This document shows positions 33,756 to 41,992 of a stretch of 64,000 nt of DNA, one piece after another. The notes beneath the pieces are model-generated. The model saw nothing but the letters and a program-made list of their open reading frames with translations, was not told the DNA's origin and made no database searches. Made by a program: the position numbers and the translations under genes. The stretch is from Rhodobacteraceae bacterium UBA6796 (GTDB taxonomy: Bacteria > Pseudomonadota > Alphaproteobacteria > Rhodobacterales > Rhodobacteraceae), in contig DKFM01000004.1 of NCBI GenBank assembly GCA_002452815.1, positions 100,020-164,019 on the forward strand, written 5' to 3'. How positions within the stretch are numbered: position 1 is the first letter of the stretch; each line of letters opens with the position of its first letter.

Positions 33756-34634
33756 ATGAGCCAGATCCAACCCCCGCCGGGTGAGCCGGAAACCGCCCTG
33801 GAGGCGCAGTATCATTACCGCGTCATTGCCCGTGCCTTGCGCGTGATTGATACCGCACAAGACGCGGGGCAGAGCCTGTCCCTGCCCGATCTGGCCGCTC
33901 AGCTGGGCATGAGCGCAGCCCATTTCCAGCGGGTATTCTCGGCTTGGGTCGGGGTTTCCCCCAAGCGGTATCAGCAATATCTGAGCCTGTCGCTGGCGCG
34001 CGAATTGCTGGCCCGGCGGATGCCGCTTGACGCAGTGGCCGATGCCGCGGGCCTGTCGGGAAGCGGGCGGCTGCACGATCTGATCCTGCGCTGGGAAGCG
34101 ATGACACCGGGGGAATTCGCGCAAGGGGCCGCGGGAATGGTGCTGCGCTGGGGGCGGTTCGAGTCGCGCTTCGGGCCCGTGCTGGCGGTGGCCACCCCGC
34201 GCGGGCTGTGCGGACTGGCCTTCACTGCCGAAACCGGATTTGACGCGGCCTTTGCCGATCTGGCCGCACGCTGGCCCGGCGCGCGCATGATCGAGGATGC
34301 CGAAGCGATTCGTCCCTGGGTCATGGCCGCGCTGAGCGGTCACGGCGAAGCGGCACTGACGCTGATCGGCGCGCCATTCCAGATCAAGGTGTGGGAGGCC
34401 CTGCTGGCGATCCCCTCTGGTCAGGTGACAACCTATTCCGAAATCGCCGCCGCCATCGGCCACCCGACCGCCGTTCGCGCAGTGGGCACCGCGGTCGGGC
34501 GCAACCCGATTTCCCTGCTGATCCCCTGCCATCGCGCCCTGCGCAAGTCGGGGGGGCTGGGCGGCTACCACTGGGGATTGCCGGTCAAACGCGCCATTCT
34601 GGCGCACGAGGCCGCCCGGGCCGAGGCCGGGTAA
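33756..34634 (+). CDS. Ada-like AraC/methylguanine methyltransferase fusion lacking the Ada zinc domain
   Basis: 292-residue fusion. Residues ~20-115 form an AraC-type double helix-turn-helix (LPDLAAQLGMSAAHFQRVFSAWVGVSPKRYQQYL, then MPLDAVADAAGLSGSGRLHDLI). Residues ~130-290 form the O6-alkylguanine transferase with active-site Cys in LIPCHRALRKSGGLGGYHWGLPVKRAIL. The N-terminal zinc/phosphotriester-sensing domain of E. coli Ada is missing, so this protein repairs O6-alkylguanine but cannot sense phosphotriesters in the same way. AAAGGAGGCGTC precedes the ATG. Single gene. Confidence 0.9.
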   Translation: MSQIQPPPGEPETALEAQYHYRVIARALRVIDTAQDAGQSLSLPDLAAQLGMSAAHFQRVFSAWVGVSPKRYQQYLSLSLARELLARRMPLDAVADAAGLSGSGRLHDLILRWEAMTPGEFAQGAAGMVLRWGRFESRFGPVLAVATPRGLCGLAFTAETGFDAAFADLAARWPGARMIEDAEAIRPWVMAALSGHGEAALTLIGAPFQIKVWEALLAIPSGQVTTYSEIAAAIGHPTAVRAVGTAVGRNPISLLIPCHRALRKSGGLGGYHWGLPVKRAILAHEAARAEAG

Positions 34635-34762
34635 CGCCGCCCTCCCCCGAAAGTGATGCGCGAAATCCCGCCGCCACTGCAGATCGCATGGAACAATTCC
34701 CGCAAAACTGTCTTAATAAGACGGAACGCTCCGCATGGGGCAGCAAGTCAAGGGCAGAACAC

Positions 34763-35440
34763 ATGAAACGGATCCCTCTTCTTTCGCTGGGTATGGCCGG
34801 GCTGATCGGCCTGGGCGCCTGCACCACCGACACTTACAACGGCAGCTATTACGATGACGGCACTGCGCCGACGCAAAGCCGCACCACCACGGGCGCGGTC
34901 ACCGGCGCGATGATCGGCGGCCTGCTGGGCGCCACTGCGGACGGCGACGAGAAGCTGACCAAAGCGCTTGCGGGCGCGGCAGTCGGCGGCATTATCGGCG
35001 GCGCCATCGGCAACCAGCTGGACAAGCAGGCGCAGGAACTGCGTCGCGATCTGGACACCAACGGCGTTTCGGTCGTCAACACCGGCTCGCAGCTGGTCGT
35101 GACCATGCCGCAGGATGTGCTGTTCGCCACCGACAGCGCCGCGGTCCGTCCCGACCTGCAGCGTGACCTTTACACTCTGGCGGGCAGCCTGAACCGCTAT
35201 CCCAATACCACGATCGAAGTGATCGGCCACACCGACAACCGGGGCGATGCGGCGTATAACCAGCGCCTGTCGCAAAACCGCGCCAATGCCGTGGCCAATG
35301 TGCTGATCGGCGCGGGCGTGCCGCGGTCGCGTCTGGTGGCCTATGGCCGTGGCGAGGATCAGCCGATCGCCTCGAACCTGACCGCCGAAGGCATGGCACA
35401 GAACCGCCGCGTCGAATTCATCATTCGCCCGAACCAGTAA
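34763..35440 (+). CDS. OmpA-family lipoprotein
   Basis: 225-residue outer-membrane lipoprotein. The lipobox LGAC places the lipidated Cys at residue 20. A glycine-zipper region (AVTGAMIGGLLGATADGDEKLTKALAGAAVGGIIGGAIGNQLD) follows, then the OmpA C-terminal peptidoglycan-binding domain (VLFATDSAAVRPDLQ..., IEVIGHTDNRGDAAYNQRLSQNRANAV, and NRRVEFII at the end). It therefore links the outer membrane to peptidoglycan, similar to YiaD-type proteins. Followed by a strong terminator. Confidence 0.92.
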   Translation: MKRIPLLSLGMAGLIGLGACTTDTYNGSYYDDGTAPTQSRTTTGAVTGAMIGGLLGATADGDEKLTKALAGAAVGGIIGGAIGNQLDKQAQELRRDLDTNGVSVVNTGSQLVVTMPQDVLFATDSAAVRPDLQRDLYTLAGSLNRYPNTTIEVIGHTDNRGDAAYNQRLSQNRANAVANVLIGAGVPRSRLVAYGRGEDQPIASNLTAEGMAQNRRVEFIIRPNQ

Positions 35441-35463
35441 CACGGCGCGTGACGTAACAGCAG

Positions 35464-35488
35464 GCCGGGCCTTTTGGCCCGGCTTTTT
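35464..35488 (+). terminator. intrinsic terminator of OmpA-like gene
   Basis: GCCGGGCC-TTTT-GGCCCGGC with five following Ts, 23 bp after the stop codon. Textbook rho-independent structure. Confidence 0.9.
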
Positions 35489-35520
35489 CATGGCCGATTT
35501 TCATTGCCCCCCCCGGAAGG

Positions 35521-35539
35521 TGGTCATACATCTTGACCA
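35521..35539 (+). promoter_or_regulatory. TGGTCA-N7-TGACCA dyad before GntR gene
   Basis: A perfect 6-bp-arm inverted repeat located 14 bp before the start codon of the adjacent GntR/FCD gene, directly before its ribosome-binding site. GntR/FCD (FadR-subfamily) operators commonly use TGGT/ACCA arms, so autoregulation is likely. The spacing is longer than in FadR or PdhR sites. Confidence 0.6.
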
Positions 35540-35552
35540 AAGGGGAGACAGA

Positions 35553-36320
35553 ATGCCGTTTCAGAAGATCGAATCCGAGAAACTCGCCTCGGCCGTGGTG
35601 CGTCAGATCGAAGGGCTGATCCTGCAGGGCATTCTGCGCCCCGGCGAGCGCCTGCCATCCGAGCGAGAGCTTTCCGAACGACTGGCGGTATCTCGCCCCA
35701 GCCTGCGCGAGGCTGTGGCCGAGTTGCAGGAGGCGGGTCTGCTGACCACACGCGCAGGCGCCGGGATCTATGTGGCCGATGTGCTCGGCTCTGCGTTTTC
35801 GCCGGCCCTGATCAAGCTTTTCGCCCAGAACGAACAGGCGGTTTTCGATTACCTGTCCTTCCGGCGCGATCTGGAAGGGCTGGCCGCCGAACGGGCCGCG
35901 CGGTTGGGATCGGACACCGATCTCGCGCTGGTCGATACGCTGTTCAAGCGCATGGAAGCCGCGCACAGCAAGCGCAACCCCACCGATGAGGCCGAACTGG
36001 ACGCGCAGTTTCACATGGCCATCATCGAGGCCAGCCACAACATCATCATGCTGCACATGATGCGGGCGATGTTCGACCTGCTGGCCGAGGGCGTGTTCTA
36101 CAACCGCTCGGTCATGTTCCGAAATCGCCCGACACGCGACGCGCTGCTGGAACAGCACCGCGCGATCAACAGCGCGATTCAGGCGCGCGACGGGGCCGCA
36201 GCCCGGGCCGCCGTGGCCGCGCATATGGATTATGTCGATCTGGTGCTGAGCGAACAGCGCAAGGCCGAGCGGCACGAAGCGCTGGCCCGGCTGCGGCTGC
36301 GCCACGAAGCCGAAAAATAA
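35553..36320 (+). CDS. GntR/FadR-subfamily (FCD) transcriptional regulator
   Basis: 255-residue regulator. The winged helix covers residues ~5-75 (EKLASAVVRQIEGLILQGILRPGERLPSERELSERLAVSRPSLREAVAELQEAGLL). The FCD ligand-binding domain covers residues ~95-235, with metal-site residues in LDAQFHMAIIEASHN and the last ligand in EQHRAINSAIQARD. The arrangement resembles PdhR/GlcC/LldR-type regulators of 2-oxo or 2-hydroxy acid metabolism. ATG 35553 has AGGGGAGA upstream. A probable operator lies at 35521-35539. Target genes are unknown; the glc operon promoter carries a similar dyad. Confidence 0.88.
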   Translation: MPFQKIESEKLASAVVRQIEGLILQGILRPGERLPSERELSERLAVSRPSLREAVAELQEAGLLTTRAGAGIYVADVLGSAFSPALIKLFAQNEQAVFDYLSFRRDLEGLAAERAARLGSDTDLALVDTLFKRMEAAHSKRNPTDEAELDAQFHMAIIEASHNIIMLHMMRAMFDLLAEGVFYNRSVMFRNRPTRDALLEQHRAINSAIQARDGAAARAAVAAHMDYVDLVLSEQRKAERHEALARLRLRHEAEK

Positions 36321-36333
36321 ACCCTGAAATGCA

Positions 36334-36360
36334 AAAAACCCGGCGCGAGGCCGGGTTTTT
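36334..36360. terminator. bidirectional intrinsic terminator between GntR gene and atpF
   Basis: AAAAACCCGGC-GCGAG-GCCGGGTTTTT, flanked by A-tract and T-tract, so it works for both converging transcripts (GntR gene on plus, F0 operon on minus). Confidence 0.9.
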
Positions 36361-36376
36361 CAGATCTGTCAACCGA

Positions 36377-36934
36377 TCAGTGCAGGCGGGTTTCGACTTC
36401 GGCAATTGCCGCGTCGATCATGCCGGCCTTTTCCTGCGCCGTCATCTGCTTGGCCAGCACCTCGCCGGCCGCAGCGATCGCCACAGTCACGGCACGGTCC
36501 TTGACCTCTTTCAGCGCCGAAGCTTCCGCCGAAGCGATCTTGTCTTCGGCCGCCTTCAGACGACGCGCGATCGAGTCGCGCAGCTCTGCCTTGGCCTGTT
36601 CGGCCGCCGCCTGAGCGTCACGTTTCGCCGCAACGACGATGTCGTCGGCCTGGGCCTGCACTTCGCGCGCCTTGCGCTCGTAGCTGGCCAGGATCGACTG
36701 CGCTTCTTCACGCAGTTCGCGCGCTTCTTCCAGGTCCGACCGGATACCCGCGGCGCGCTTGTCCAGCAGACCGCCCAGCATCCCGGGAACCTTGAATTTC
36801 AGCAGCACGGCCACGAACAGCAGGAACGCGATCGTCACCACGAAATCGGTGTTGCGCAGCGAGAAGAACGGACCCGATGCTGCCAGCGCGGGCTGAGCGG
36901 CGAGAATGAGGAGGAACGAAAGCTTCTTCATCAT
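36377..36934 (-). CDS. atpF: ATP synthase F0 subunit b
   Basis: 185-residue peripheral-stalk subunit. A hydrophobic N-terminus ([18 protein letters not shown], resembling a signal sequence, as is usual in this group) is followed by a membrane helix ([18 protein letters not shown]). A long Ala/Glu/Lys-rich coiled coil then dimerises with b'. The ATG at 36934 or the next codon could be used. Last gene of the F0 operon, one base after the atpX stop codon. F1 genes are not in this window. Confidence 0.95.
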   Translation of the reverse strand: MMKKLSFLLILAAQPALAASGPFFSLRNTDFVVTIAFLLFVAVLLKFKVPGMLGGLLDKRAAGIRSDLEEARELREEAQSILASYERKAREVQAQADDIVVAAKRDAQAAAEQAKAELRDSIARRLKAAEDKIASAEASALKEVKDRAVTVAIAAAGEVLAKQMTAQEKAGMIDAAIAEVETRLH

Positions 36935-36935
36935 C

Positions 36936-37508
36936 TTACCCTTTCAGCCGTGCGCCAACCGCCGAGGCCAGAGCCCCCGCATCGGCCTTGCCACCCAGAG
37001 CGGCCACGATCTCGGCAGCGGCGTCCTTGGCGACGGTTTCCACCGCCTCCAGCGCACCGGCGCGGATTTCGCTGATCCGGGCTTCGGATTCGCTTGCACG
37101 GGCACCGATTTCGGCATCCGCACGGGCCGTCGCCGCGTCGAGATCTTTCTGGATCTCGGCCCGGGCCTCGGCCACGATTTTCTGCGCCTGGGCACGGGCA
37201 TCCGCGAGCGCCTTTTCATAGGCGGCCTCGGCGTCCTTGGCCTTCAGCTTGTAGTCTTCGGCGGCGGCAATGTCACCGGCGATGGTCCCCTGACGATCGG
37301 CCAGAACCGCGGCGATGCGCGGCAGGGCGATGCGCGAGAGCACCCAATAGATGATCACCAGCGTCACCAGAAGCCAGAAGATCTGGTTTCCGAACGTGGT
37401 GAAATCGAGCTGCGGCATACCGGCGGATTCGGCGGCGTGGCCTGCGGCTTCCACCGCGCCATGCGCTGCGTCGTTCGCCATTTCGACCGCTTCGTGTTCA
37501 GTTGCCAT
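36936..37508 (-). CDS. atpX: ATP synthase F0 subunit b'
   Basis: 190-residue second peripheral-stalk subunit typical of photosynthetic-lineage alphaproteobacteria. A soluble 30-residue leader rich in Ala/Glu/His is followed by the membrane helix ([22 protein letters not shown]). A long coiled coil (residues ~70-190) pairs with subunit b. It sits between atpE and atpF. A 7-bp hairpin precedes it in the gap after atpE. Confidence 0.93.
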   Translation of the reverse strand: MATEHEAVEMANDAAHGAVEAAGHAAESAGMPQLDFTTFGNQIFWLLVTLVIIYWVLSRIALPRIAAVLADRQGTIAGDIAAAEDYKLKAKDAEAAYEKALADARAQAQKIVAEARAEIQKDLDAATARADAEIGARASESEARISEIRAGALEAVETVAKDAAAEIVAALGGKADAGALASAVGARLKG

Positions 37509-37553
37509 GTCGTCCCCCTGGACCCAAAGTCACGGACCCTTCAGATAACCGGA

Positions 37554-37570
37554 TGGGCCCCGAGGGCCCA
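37554..37570 (-). promoter_or_regulatory. hairpin in the atpE-atpX gap
   Basis: TGGGCCC-CGA-GGGCCCA between atpE and atpX. Without a T-tract it is more likely an attenuating or mRNA-stabilising stem than a full terminator. It would help make c subunits in excess over b and b'. Confidence 0.45.
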
Positions 37571-37596
37571 CCCGACCGCAAGGATGCGAAAAGGGA

Positions 37597-37833
37597 TCAG
37601 ACGGCGAACATGAGCAGAAGCGCGACGAGGAACGAGAAGATCCCCAGAGCTTCGGCGAACGCGATGCCGATGAACAGCGTAGCGGTTTGGCCAGCAGCGG
37701 CCGAGGGGTTGCGCAGCGCGCCCGACAGGAAGTTGCCGGCAACGTTGCCCACACCAACAGCAGCCCCACCCATGCCCATGCAGGCCAGGCCAGCGCCGAT
37801 GTAAGCACCCATTTGAACGATATCGCCTTCCAT
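37597..37833 (-). CDS. atpE: ATP synthase F0 subunit c
   Basis: 78-residue proteolipid forming the rotor ring. Two membrane helices: [30 protein letters not shown], then [26 protein letters not shown], with the proton-carrying Glu in FAEALG (residue 61 from this start). The polar loop RNPSA lies between them. The residues around Glu look proton-type rather than sodium-type. ATG 37833 is chosen since AAGGAG lies nine bases upstream; a GTG three codons earlier abuts that site too closely. Confidence 0.95.
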   Translation of the reverse strand: MEGDIVQMGAYIGAGLACMGMGGAAVGVGNVAGNFLSGALRNPSAAAGQTATLFIGIAFAEALGIFSFLVALLLMFAV

Positions 37834-37893
37834 GTTCGTCACTCCTTGAGGTTGGAATTGGCTAAATTGGTTATTTCACAGGTCCTGAACCGC

Positions 37894-38661
37894 TTAGTGG
37901 TGCGGATGCAGCGCGTCTTTCAGATAGACGCAGGTCAGGATCGTAAAGACGTAGGCCTGGATGAAAGCCACCAGGATTTCGAGCCCGTACATCGCGGTGA
38001 TCGCGACGATCGACAGCGGCGTCACCGCGATGCCGATGCCCGACATCAGGATCAGCGGTGCGAAGGCGGCGAACACTTTGATAACGGCGTGGCCGGCCAT
38101 CATGTTGCCCGCAAGACGAATGGAGTGGCTGACCGGACGCACGAAGTACGAGATGACCTCGATCAGCGCCAGCACCGGGCGCAGCGCCAGCGGCGCCGAA
38201 GACACCCAGAACAGCCCCAGAAAGCCCGCGCCATTCTTGACGAAACCGACGATGGTCACGGTCAGGAACACCAGCATCGCCAGAACCGCGGTCACCGCGA
38301 TATGCGCCGTGGGCGTGAACGCCTTCGGCAGCAGGCCGAGGAAGTTCGAGAACACGATGAACAGGAACAGCGTGAAGATATAGGGGAAGAACTTCAGCCC
38401 GTCCTTGCCCGCCACGTCTTCAACCATCTTGTGGATGAAGCCATAGGCCAGCTCGGCGACCGACTGGATGCGCGAGGGCACAACGGCCCGACCACGCGTG
38501 CCGATCACCAGAAGCAGGATGATCGCCAGAACCGACACCATCATCCACATCATCGCATTGGTGGGGGTGTACCAATGCACCGGACCCGCCCCGAACAGCG
38601 GTTTCACGATGAACTGGTCCATCGGGTGGAACATGAGACCTTCGCCAGACGCTTCCGACAC
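37894..38661 (-). CDS. atpB: ATP synthase F0 subunit a
   Basis: 255-residue stator subunit with the proton half-channels. The essential Arg is visible in [14 protein letters not shown], preceded by [10 protein letters not shown]. The N-terminal [14 protein letters not shown] and the C-terminal [21 protein letters not shown] helix are conserved. The start is taken at GTG 38661, two bases after the atpI stop, because it gives the ten-residue leader before FHPMDQF seen in relatives. ATG 38634 is an alternative with its own GAAGG. Confidence 0.93.
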   Translation of the reverse strand: MSEASGEGLMFHPMDQFIVKPLFGAGPVHWYTPTNAMMWMMVSVLAIILLLVIGTRGRAVVPSRIQSVAELAYGFIHKMVEDVAGKDGLKFFPYIFTLFLFIVFSNFLGLLPKAFTPTAHIAVTAVLAMLVFLTVTIVGFVKNGAGFLGLFWVSSAPLALRPVLALIEVISYFVRPVSHSIRLAGNMMAGHAVIKVFAAFAPLILMSGIGIAVTPLSIVAITAMYGLEILVAFIQAYVFTILTCVYLKDALHPHH

Positions 38662-38663
38662 GT

Positions 38664-39005
38664 TTATCTTCCCTCTTCTTCGACCGCTGCAGCAGTCGCC
38701 CGTTCCTTGTTCATCTCGGCCGCAGTGCGCATCATAACCCGCACCCCTGCCGCCAGCCCGAGGAGCGTGAACAGCACCATCAACAGCGGCATCGTGCCCA
38801 AAAGCGCATCCAGCCCGTATCCGATACCGAAGCCGATCCCCAGCCCCGAAACCATTTCGATGACCATGCGCCACGCCATTCCGGCCTGATCCACCTGGGC
38901 ATCGACGCGGGGCTTGGGCTCATGGACCTTCTTCACCTGTGCGAGCTTCTGTTCCAGCGCCGCAAGGCGTTCGGGATCAGGCTCGTCAGAGGGGCGATCG
39001 GTCAT
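38664..39005 (-). CDS. atpI: ATP synthase protein I
   Basis: 113-residue small membrane protein encoded first in the F0 operon, as usual. Two helices ([23 protein letters not shown] and [19 protein letters not shown]) follow an Arg/Glu-rich cytosolic leader. AtpI is thought to assist c-ring assembly or Mg2+ handling. Its TAA ends two bases before the atpB start. The 225-bp region upstream (39006-39230) must hold the operon promoter; I could not assign -35/-10 boxes with confidence. Confidence 0.9.
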   Translation of the reverse strand: MTDRPSDEPDPERLAALEQKLAQVKKVHEPKPRVDAQVDQAGMAWRMVIEMVSGLGIGFGIGYGLDALLGTMPLLMVLFTLLGLAAGVRVMMRTAAEMNKERATAAAVEEEGR

Positions 39006-39183
39006 GGGCGGTCCCCGCGATAACTCTTGGGCTTGATAGACGTCACGGGCATGTGAGTCAACGCCGTTAGCGCCAGCTTAAGTGCCGCGTAACACATTGA
39101 ATAATATGCATTTCCAAAATGAGCATCCCAGATTTTGCGCCGCGCCGCGCGCCATGCGCCCGGTTTGCGGCGAAAAGCCATAT

Positions 39184-39199
39184 TCAACCGATCGGTTGA
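39184..39199 (+). promoter_or_regulatory. 16-bp perfect palindrome before ArsR gene
   Basis: TCAACCGATCGGTTGA, a perfect palindrome 31 bp before the ArsR-family start codon and overlapping a TTGACG -35-like hexamer (39196-39201). This is the position and symmetry expected for an autoregulatory operator of an ArsR dimer. Confidence 0.6.
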
Positions 39200-39230
39200 C
39201 GTTTTCCCGCCCCTGCCGCATCAAAGACGC

Positions 39231-39581
39231 ATGAGCCACGCCCCTACCGCCCCGCTGGATGCCATTTTCGCCGCGCTGGCCGATCCCACGCGCCGGGCGA
39301 TCCTGACGATGCTGCTGGAAGATGACATGGCCGTCACCGATGTGGCCGAGCCCTTCGCGATGTCGCTGGCCGCGATTTCCAAGCATCTGAGCATCTTGGC
39401 CGACGCGCAGTTGATTACCCAGGAAAAGCGCGGCCGGGTGAAATGGTGCAAGCTCGAACCGCAGGCGCTGCGCGCGGCGACGGTCTGGATGCAGGGCTTC
39501 GGGCAGTTCGAACCCGTCGATCTGGACGCGTTCGAACGGTTTCTGGAAACCGAGCTGGAGCAGCCGCCGCTTGCGGAGTGA
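39231..39581 (+). CDS. ArsR-family winged-helix regulator
   Basis: 116-residue regulator: LDAIFAALADPTRRAILTMLLEDDMAVTDVAEPFAMSLAAISKHLSILADAQLITQEKRGRVKWCKLEPQAL is a standard ArsR winged helix (residues ~9-80). There is no CxC or other metal-binding cluster in the recognition helix; a single Cys (KWCKLE) sits after the wing. It is therefore probably not a metal sensor. Such proteins often control an adjacent SRPBCC/AHSA1 gene, but none is adjacent here. Stands alone, convergent with the DUF1989 gene. Confidence 0.88.
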   Translation: MSHAPTAPLDAIFAALADPTRRAILTMLLEDDMAVTDVAEPFAMSLAAISKHLSILADAQLITQEKRGRVKWCKLEPQALRAATVWMQGFGQFEPVDLDAFERFLETELEQPPLAE

Positions 39582-39604
39582 TCCGGCGCGCGCCCCCCGC
39601 CCCG

Positions 39605-40465
39605 TCAACGCCCGTGCGAACGATCGTAACCATTCGCCCCGGCCGGTGCCCAGCCCACGGGCGGCGCCTTGGGGGCGAAGACCTCAACCAGCAAAGGATG
39701 GCACGCCGCGCTGTCGGAACTGTGCTCTGCCGAACAATCCCCGCCCGGGCAGGCCGACAGCGCCCCGAACAGGTCGATCTCGGCGAAGAACTCCAGATAA
39801 TCGCCCGGGCGCACGGGGCTGGCCTTCATGAAATACTGGCCGGTGTCACGGGTGAAGCCGGTGCACATGAAGACATTGAGCACATCATGCACCAGCGCCT
39901 CGGCGGCAGGCAGGCCAAGACCGCGGGCATCGGCCAGCGCACGGGTCAGGTTCGAATGGCAGCAATGGTGATACTGGCCGCCATCCGACAACAGGCAATG
40001 GGTGTAGGGGTCGCAGCGGGTGCCGATCACGTCATGCACCGCGCCCCCGAAGGCATCGAACCCATACCAGTCGAGCGTGTCTTCGGTGATCGTCGCCATC
40101 GGGCGCAGCGTCGGGAAGGATGACCACATCCTGTCGCCCGTGCTCAGATGCGTGCCATGCAGCGCGCGGGTCTTGCCGGAATAGAACCGTTCGGACAGAT
40201 CTGCCGACCACAGGTTCAAATCGCCCACCTGCGGCCCCTCGACCGAGGTGATGCGAAAGAAATGCCCCGCCGGAACCGCGAAACAGGCGGCATCACGGGC
40301 AGGCACCAGGGTTTCGGCGGTCTTGCGCCATCCCGCACGGGCGGCGCGATAGGCCGCCAGATCGGGCTTGGGCAGGGTTTCAACCGGATAGCAGATCACC
40401 GGCGGAACCGCACGGCGGGCCTCGGCATCCGGCGGGGCGGGATGGTCGGGGCGATCAGGCTTCAT
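39605..40465 (-). CDS. DUF1989 (urea carboxylase-associated) family protein
   Basis: 286-residue DUF1989 protein; members are found with urea carboxylase/allophanate hydrolase but also alone. Visible conserved blocks: FAVPAGHFFRITSVEGPQVGDLNLWSADLSERFYSGKTRALHGTHLSTGDRMWSSF and DPYTHCLLSDGGQYHHCCHSNLTRAL, with a Cys/His set likely to bind metal. DVLNVFMCTGFTRDTGQYFMKASPVRPGDYLEFFAEID follows. Enzymatic activity unproven. AAAGGAGACATC precedes ATG 40465. No urea genes are adjacent. A 53-aa gene lies upstream on the same strand with a terminator between. Confidence 0.85.
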   Translation of the reverse strand: MKPDRPDHPAPPDAEARRAVPPVICYPVETLPKPDLAAYRAARAGWRKTAETLVPARDAACFAVPAGHFFRITSVEGPQVGDLNLWSADLSERFYSGKTRALHGTHLSTGDRMWSSFPTLRPMATITEDTLDWYGFDAFGGAVHDVIGTRCDPYTHCLLSDGGQYHHCCHSNLTRALADARGLGLPAAEALVHDVLNVFMCTGFTRDTGQYFMKASPVRPGDYLEFFAEIDLFGALSACPGGDCSAEHSSDSAACHPLLVEVFAPKAPPVGWAPAGANGYDRSHGR

Positions 40466-40508
40466 GATGTCTCCTTTGGCCCCATCCTGCCCGGCTGCGC
40501 GCAAAAGA

Positions 40509-40535
40509 AAAGCCCCGGTGCGGTGCCGGGGCTTT
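40509..40535 (-). terminator. intrinsic terminator after 53-aa gene
   Basis: AAAGCCCCGG-N7-CCGGGGCTTT, followed on the minus strand by TCTTTTG. It separates the small gene from the downstream DUF1989 gene. Confidence 0.8.
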
Positions 40536-40556
40536 GCCGTCGTTCAAGACCGCGGA

Positions 40557-40718
40557 TCAGGCGGCGTTGTAATAGGCATACATCAACTCGAGCGCCGACA
40601 GGCTGGACCCGGTCTCGGGTTTCAGCGGGGCGGGTGCCAGAGGCGTGTAATAGGCCAGCGACTCTTCGAGCGCTTTGGCCGGGTCTGCCTTCTGCGGGAA
40701 TTGAAGAACTTTGACCAT
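40557..40718 (-). CDS. 53-residue hypothetical protein
   Basis: Small gene with a good ribosome-binding site (CAGGAGAGTTCC before ATG 40718) and its own intrinsic terminator, both supporting real expression. The product starts MVKVLQFPQKADPAKALEES; the middle reads LAYYTPLAPAPLKPE and the end is LSALELMYAYYNAA. It has no signal peptide or membrane segment, with paired Tyr motifs at both ends of the second half. I do not recognise a function. It may be a small conserved protein of Rhodobacterales. Confidence 0.7.
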   Translation of the reverse strand: MVKVLQFPQKADPAKALEESLAYYTPLAPAPLKPETGSSLSALELMYAYYNAA

Positions 40719-40861
40719 GGAACTCTCCTGTTACCGAGTTCCTCCCTGCGGCTCATTTAGGGGCCGCAAAGGTAAAGTTAAAGTCACGATGCCGCAATTG
40801 CGCCATGATTTTTCTGCAACGCAGCATTCGGGACGCAACGTCACGAAATCCCCATGAAAAA

Positions 40862-40883
40862 GGCCCCGGGCGAACCCGGGGCC
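40862..40883 (-). terminator. intrinsic terminator of the sdh operon
   Basis: GGCCCCGGG-CGAA-CCCGGGGCC; on the minus strand the loop reads TTCG (stable tetraloop) and the stem is followed by TTTTT. It lies 24 bp after the sdhB stop codon. Confidence 0.92.
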
Positions 40884-40906
40884 GATCTGTTTGCTGCCTG
40901 CCGCGT

Positions 40907-41683
40907 TCAGACGACGCGATTCAGTTGCAGTTTCTTGATTTCGGCAATCGCCTTGGCCGGGTTCAGGCCCTTCGGGCAGGTCTTGGCGCAGTTCATGATC
41001 GTGTGGCAACGATACAGTTTGAACGGGTCTTCCAGCGCGTCCAGACGCTCGCCGGTGGCCTCGTCGCGGCTGTCGATGATCCAGCGATAGGCATGCAGCA
41101 GCGCCGCCGGGCCAAGGTAGCGGTCGCTGTTCCACCAGTAGCTCGGGCACGAGGTCGAGCAGCTGGCGCACATCACGCATTCATAAAGACCGTCCAGTTT
41201 CTTGCGGTCCTCGATCGACTGGCGCCACTCTTTCGCGGGGCGGTTCGTCTTGGTTTCCAGCCACGGCATGATCGAAGCATGCTGGGCATAGAAATGGGTC
41301 AGATCGGGGATCAGGTCTTTCACCACCGGCATATGCGGCAGCGGATAGATTTTGACGTCGCCCTTGATCTCATCCAGGCCATAGATACAGGCCAGCGTGT
41401 TGATCCCGTCGATGTTCATCGCGCAGGACCCGCAGATCCCTTCGCGGCACGAGCGGCGGAAGGTCAGGGTCGGGTCGATCTCGTTCTTGATCTTGATCAG
41501 CGCATCCAGAACCATCGGGCCGCACTTGTCCATATCAAGGAAATAGGTATCCACCCGCGGGTTTTCGCCGGTGTCCGGGTCCCAGCGATAGATCTGGAAC
41601 TTGCGGATGTTCTTGCCGTCCGGCTTCGGCCAGGTCTTGCCGACGCGGATCTTGGAATTCTTGGGCAGGCTGAACTGAACCAT
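40907..41683 (-). CDS. sdhB: succinate dehydrogenase iron-sulfur subunit
   Basis: 258-residue electron-transfer subunit of complex II. The 2Fe-2S cluster motif is [22 protein letters not shown] (about residues 74-95). The 4Fe-4S and 3Fe-4S sites are [19 protein letters not shown] and [19 protein letters not shown]. The Trp next to the 4Fe-4S motif that contacts quinone is present. It is the last gene of the sdh operon, separated from sdhA by two small lipoprotein genes. Confidence 0.97.
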   Translation of the reverse strand: MVQFSLPKNSKIRVGKTWPKPDGKNIRKFQIYRWDPDTGENPRVDTYFLDMDKCGPMVLDALIKIKNEIDPTLTFRRSCREGICGSCAMNIDGINTLACIYGLDEIKGDVKIYPLPHMPVVKDLIPDLTHFYAQHASIMPWLETKTNRPAKEWRQSIEDRKKLDGLYECVMCASCSTSCPSYWWNSDRYLGPAALLHAYRWIIDSRDEATGERLDALEDPFKLYRCHTIMNCAKTCPKGLNPAKAIAEIKKLQLNRVV

Positions 41684-41695
41684 GGGATATCCCTT

Positions 41696-41992
41696 TCAGT
41701 TGGCTAGAGAATAAAACGGCCGCGTAGGGAACTGGCCGGATCGGTTATACACACAGCGGTTATACCGCTCGGCGGGGTCTCCGCTCATCATCGTCGTGGC
41801 CTGGACCGTCATGTCGAGGTCGTAGACCGCACCATCCTGATTCACGCCGATCTTCGCCTCGCCATAGACGGGCCGAAGCATCTGCGCGCATTGCACCTCG
41901 GCACGATCGACCGGCATCGGACCGCAGGCCGCAAGGACAAGCCCCGCAACCGCCAGCGGCAACAGACGACGGATCAGATCACGGGTGGACAC
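41696..41992 (-). CDS. small lipoprotein in sdh operon
   Basis: 98-residue predicted lipoprotein; GTG start at 41992 with GGGGGAGG five bases before. The signal sequence is RRLLPLAVAGLVLAAC, giving a lipid-modified Cys at about 28. The mature part is short (AEVQCAQMLRPVYGEAKIGV..., ending in RPFYSLAN) and contains two further Cys. No known family. It overlaps the end of the upstream lipoprotein gene by 14 bp and ends 12 bp before sdhB, so it is certainly co-transcribed with sdh. Confidence 0.75.
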   Translation of the reverse strand: MSTRDLIRRLLPLAVAGLVLAACGPMPVDRAEVQCAQMLRPVYGEAKIGVNQDGAVYDLDMTVQATTMMSGDPAERYNRCVYNRSGQFPTRPFYSLAN

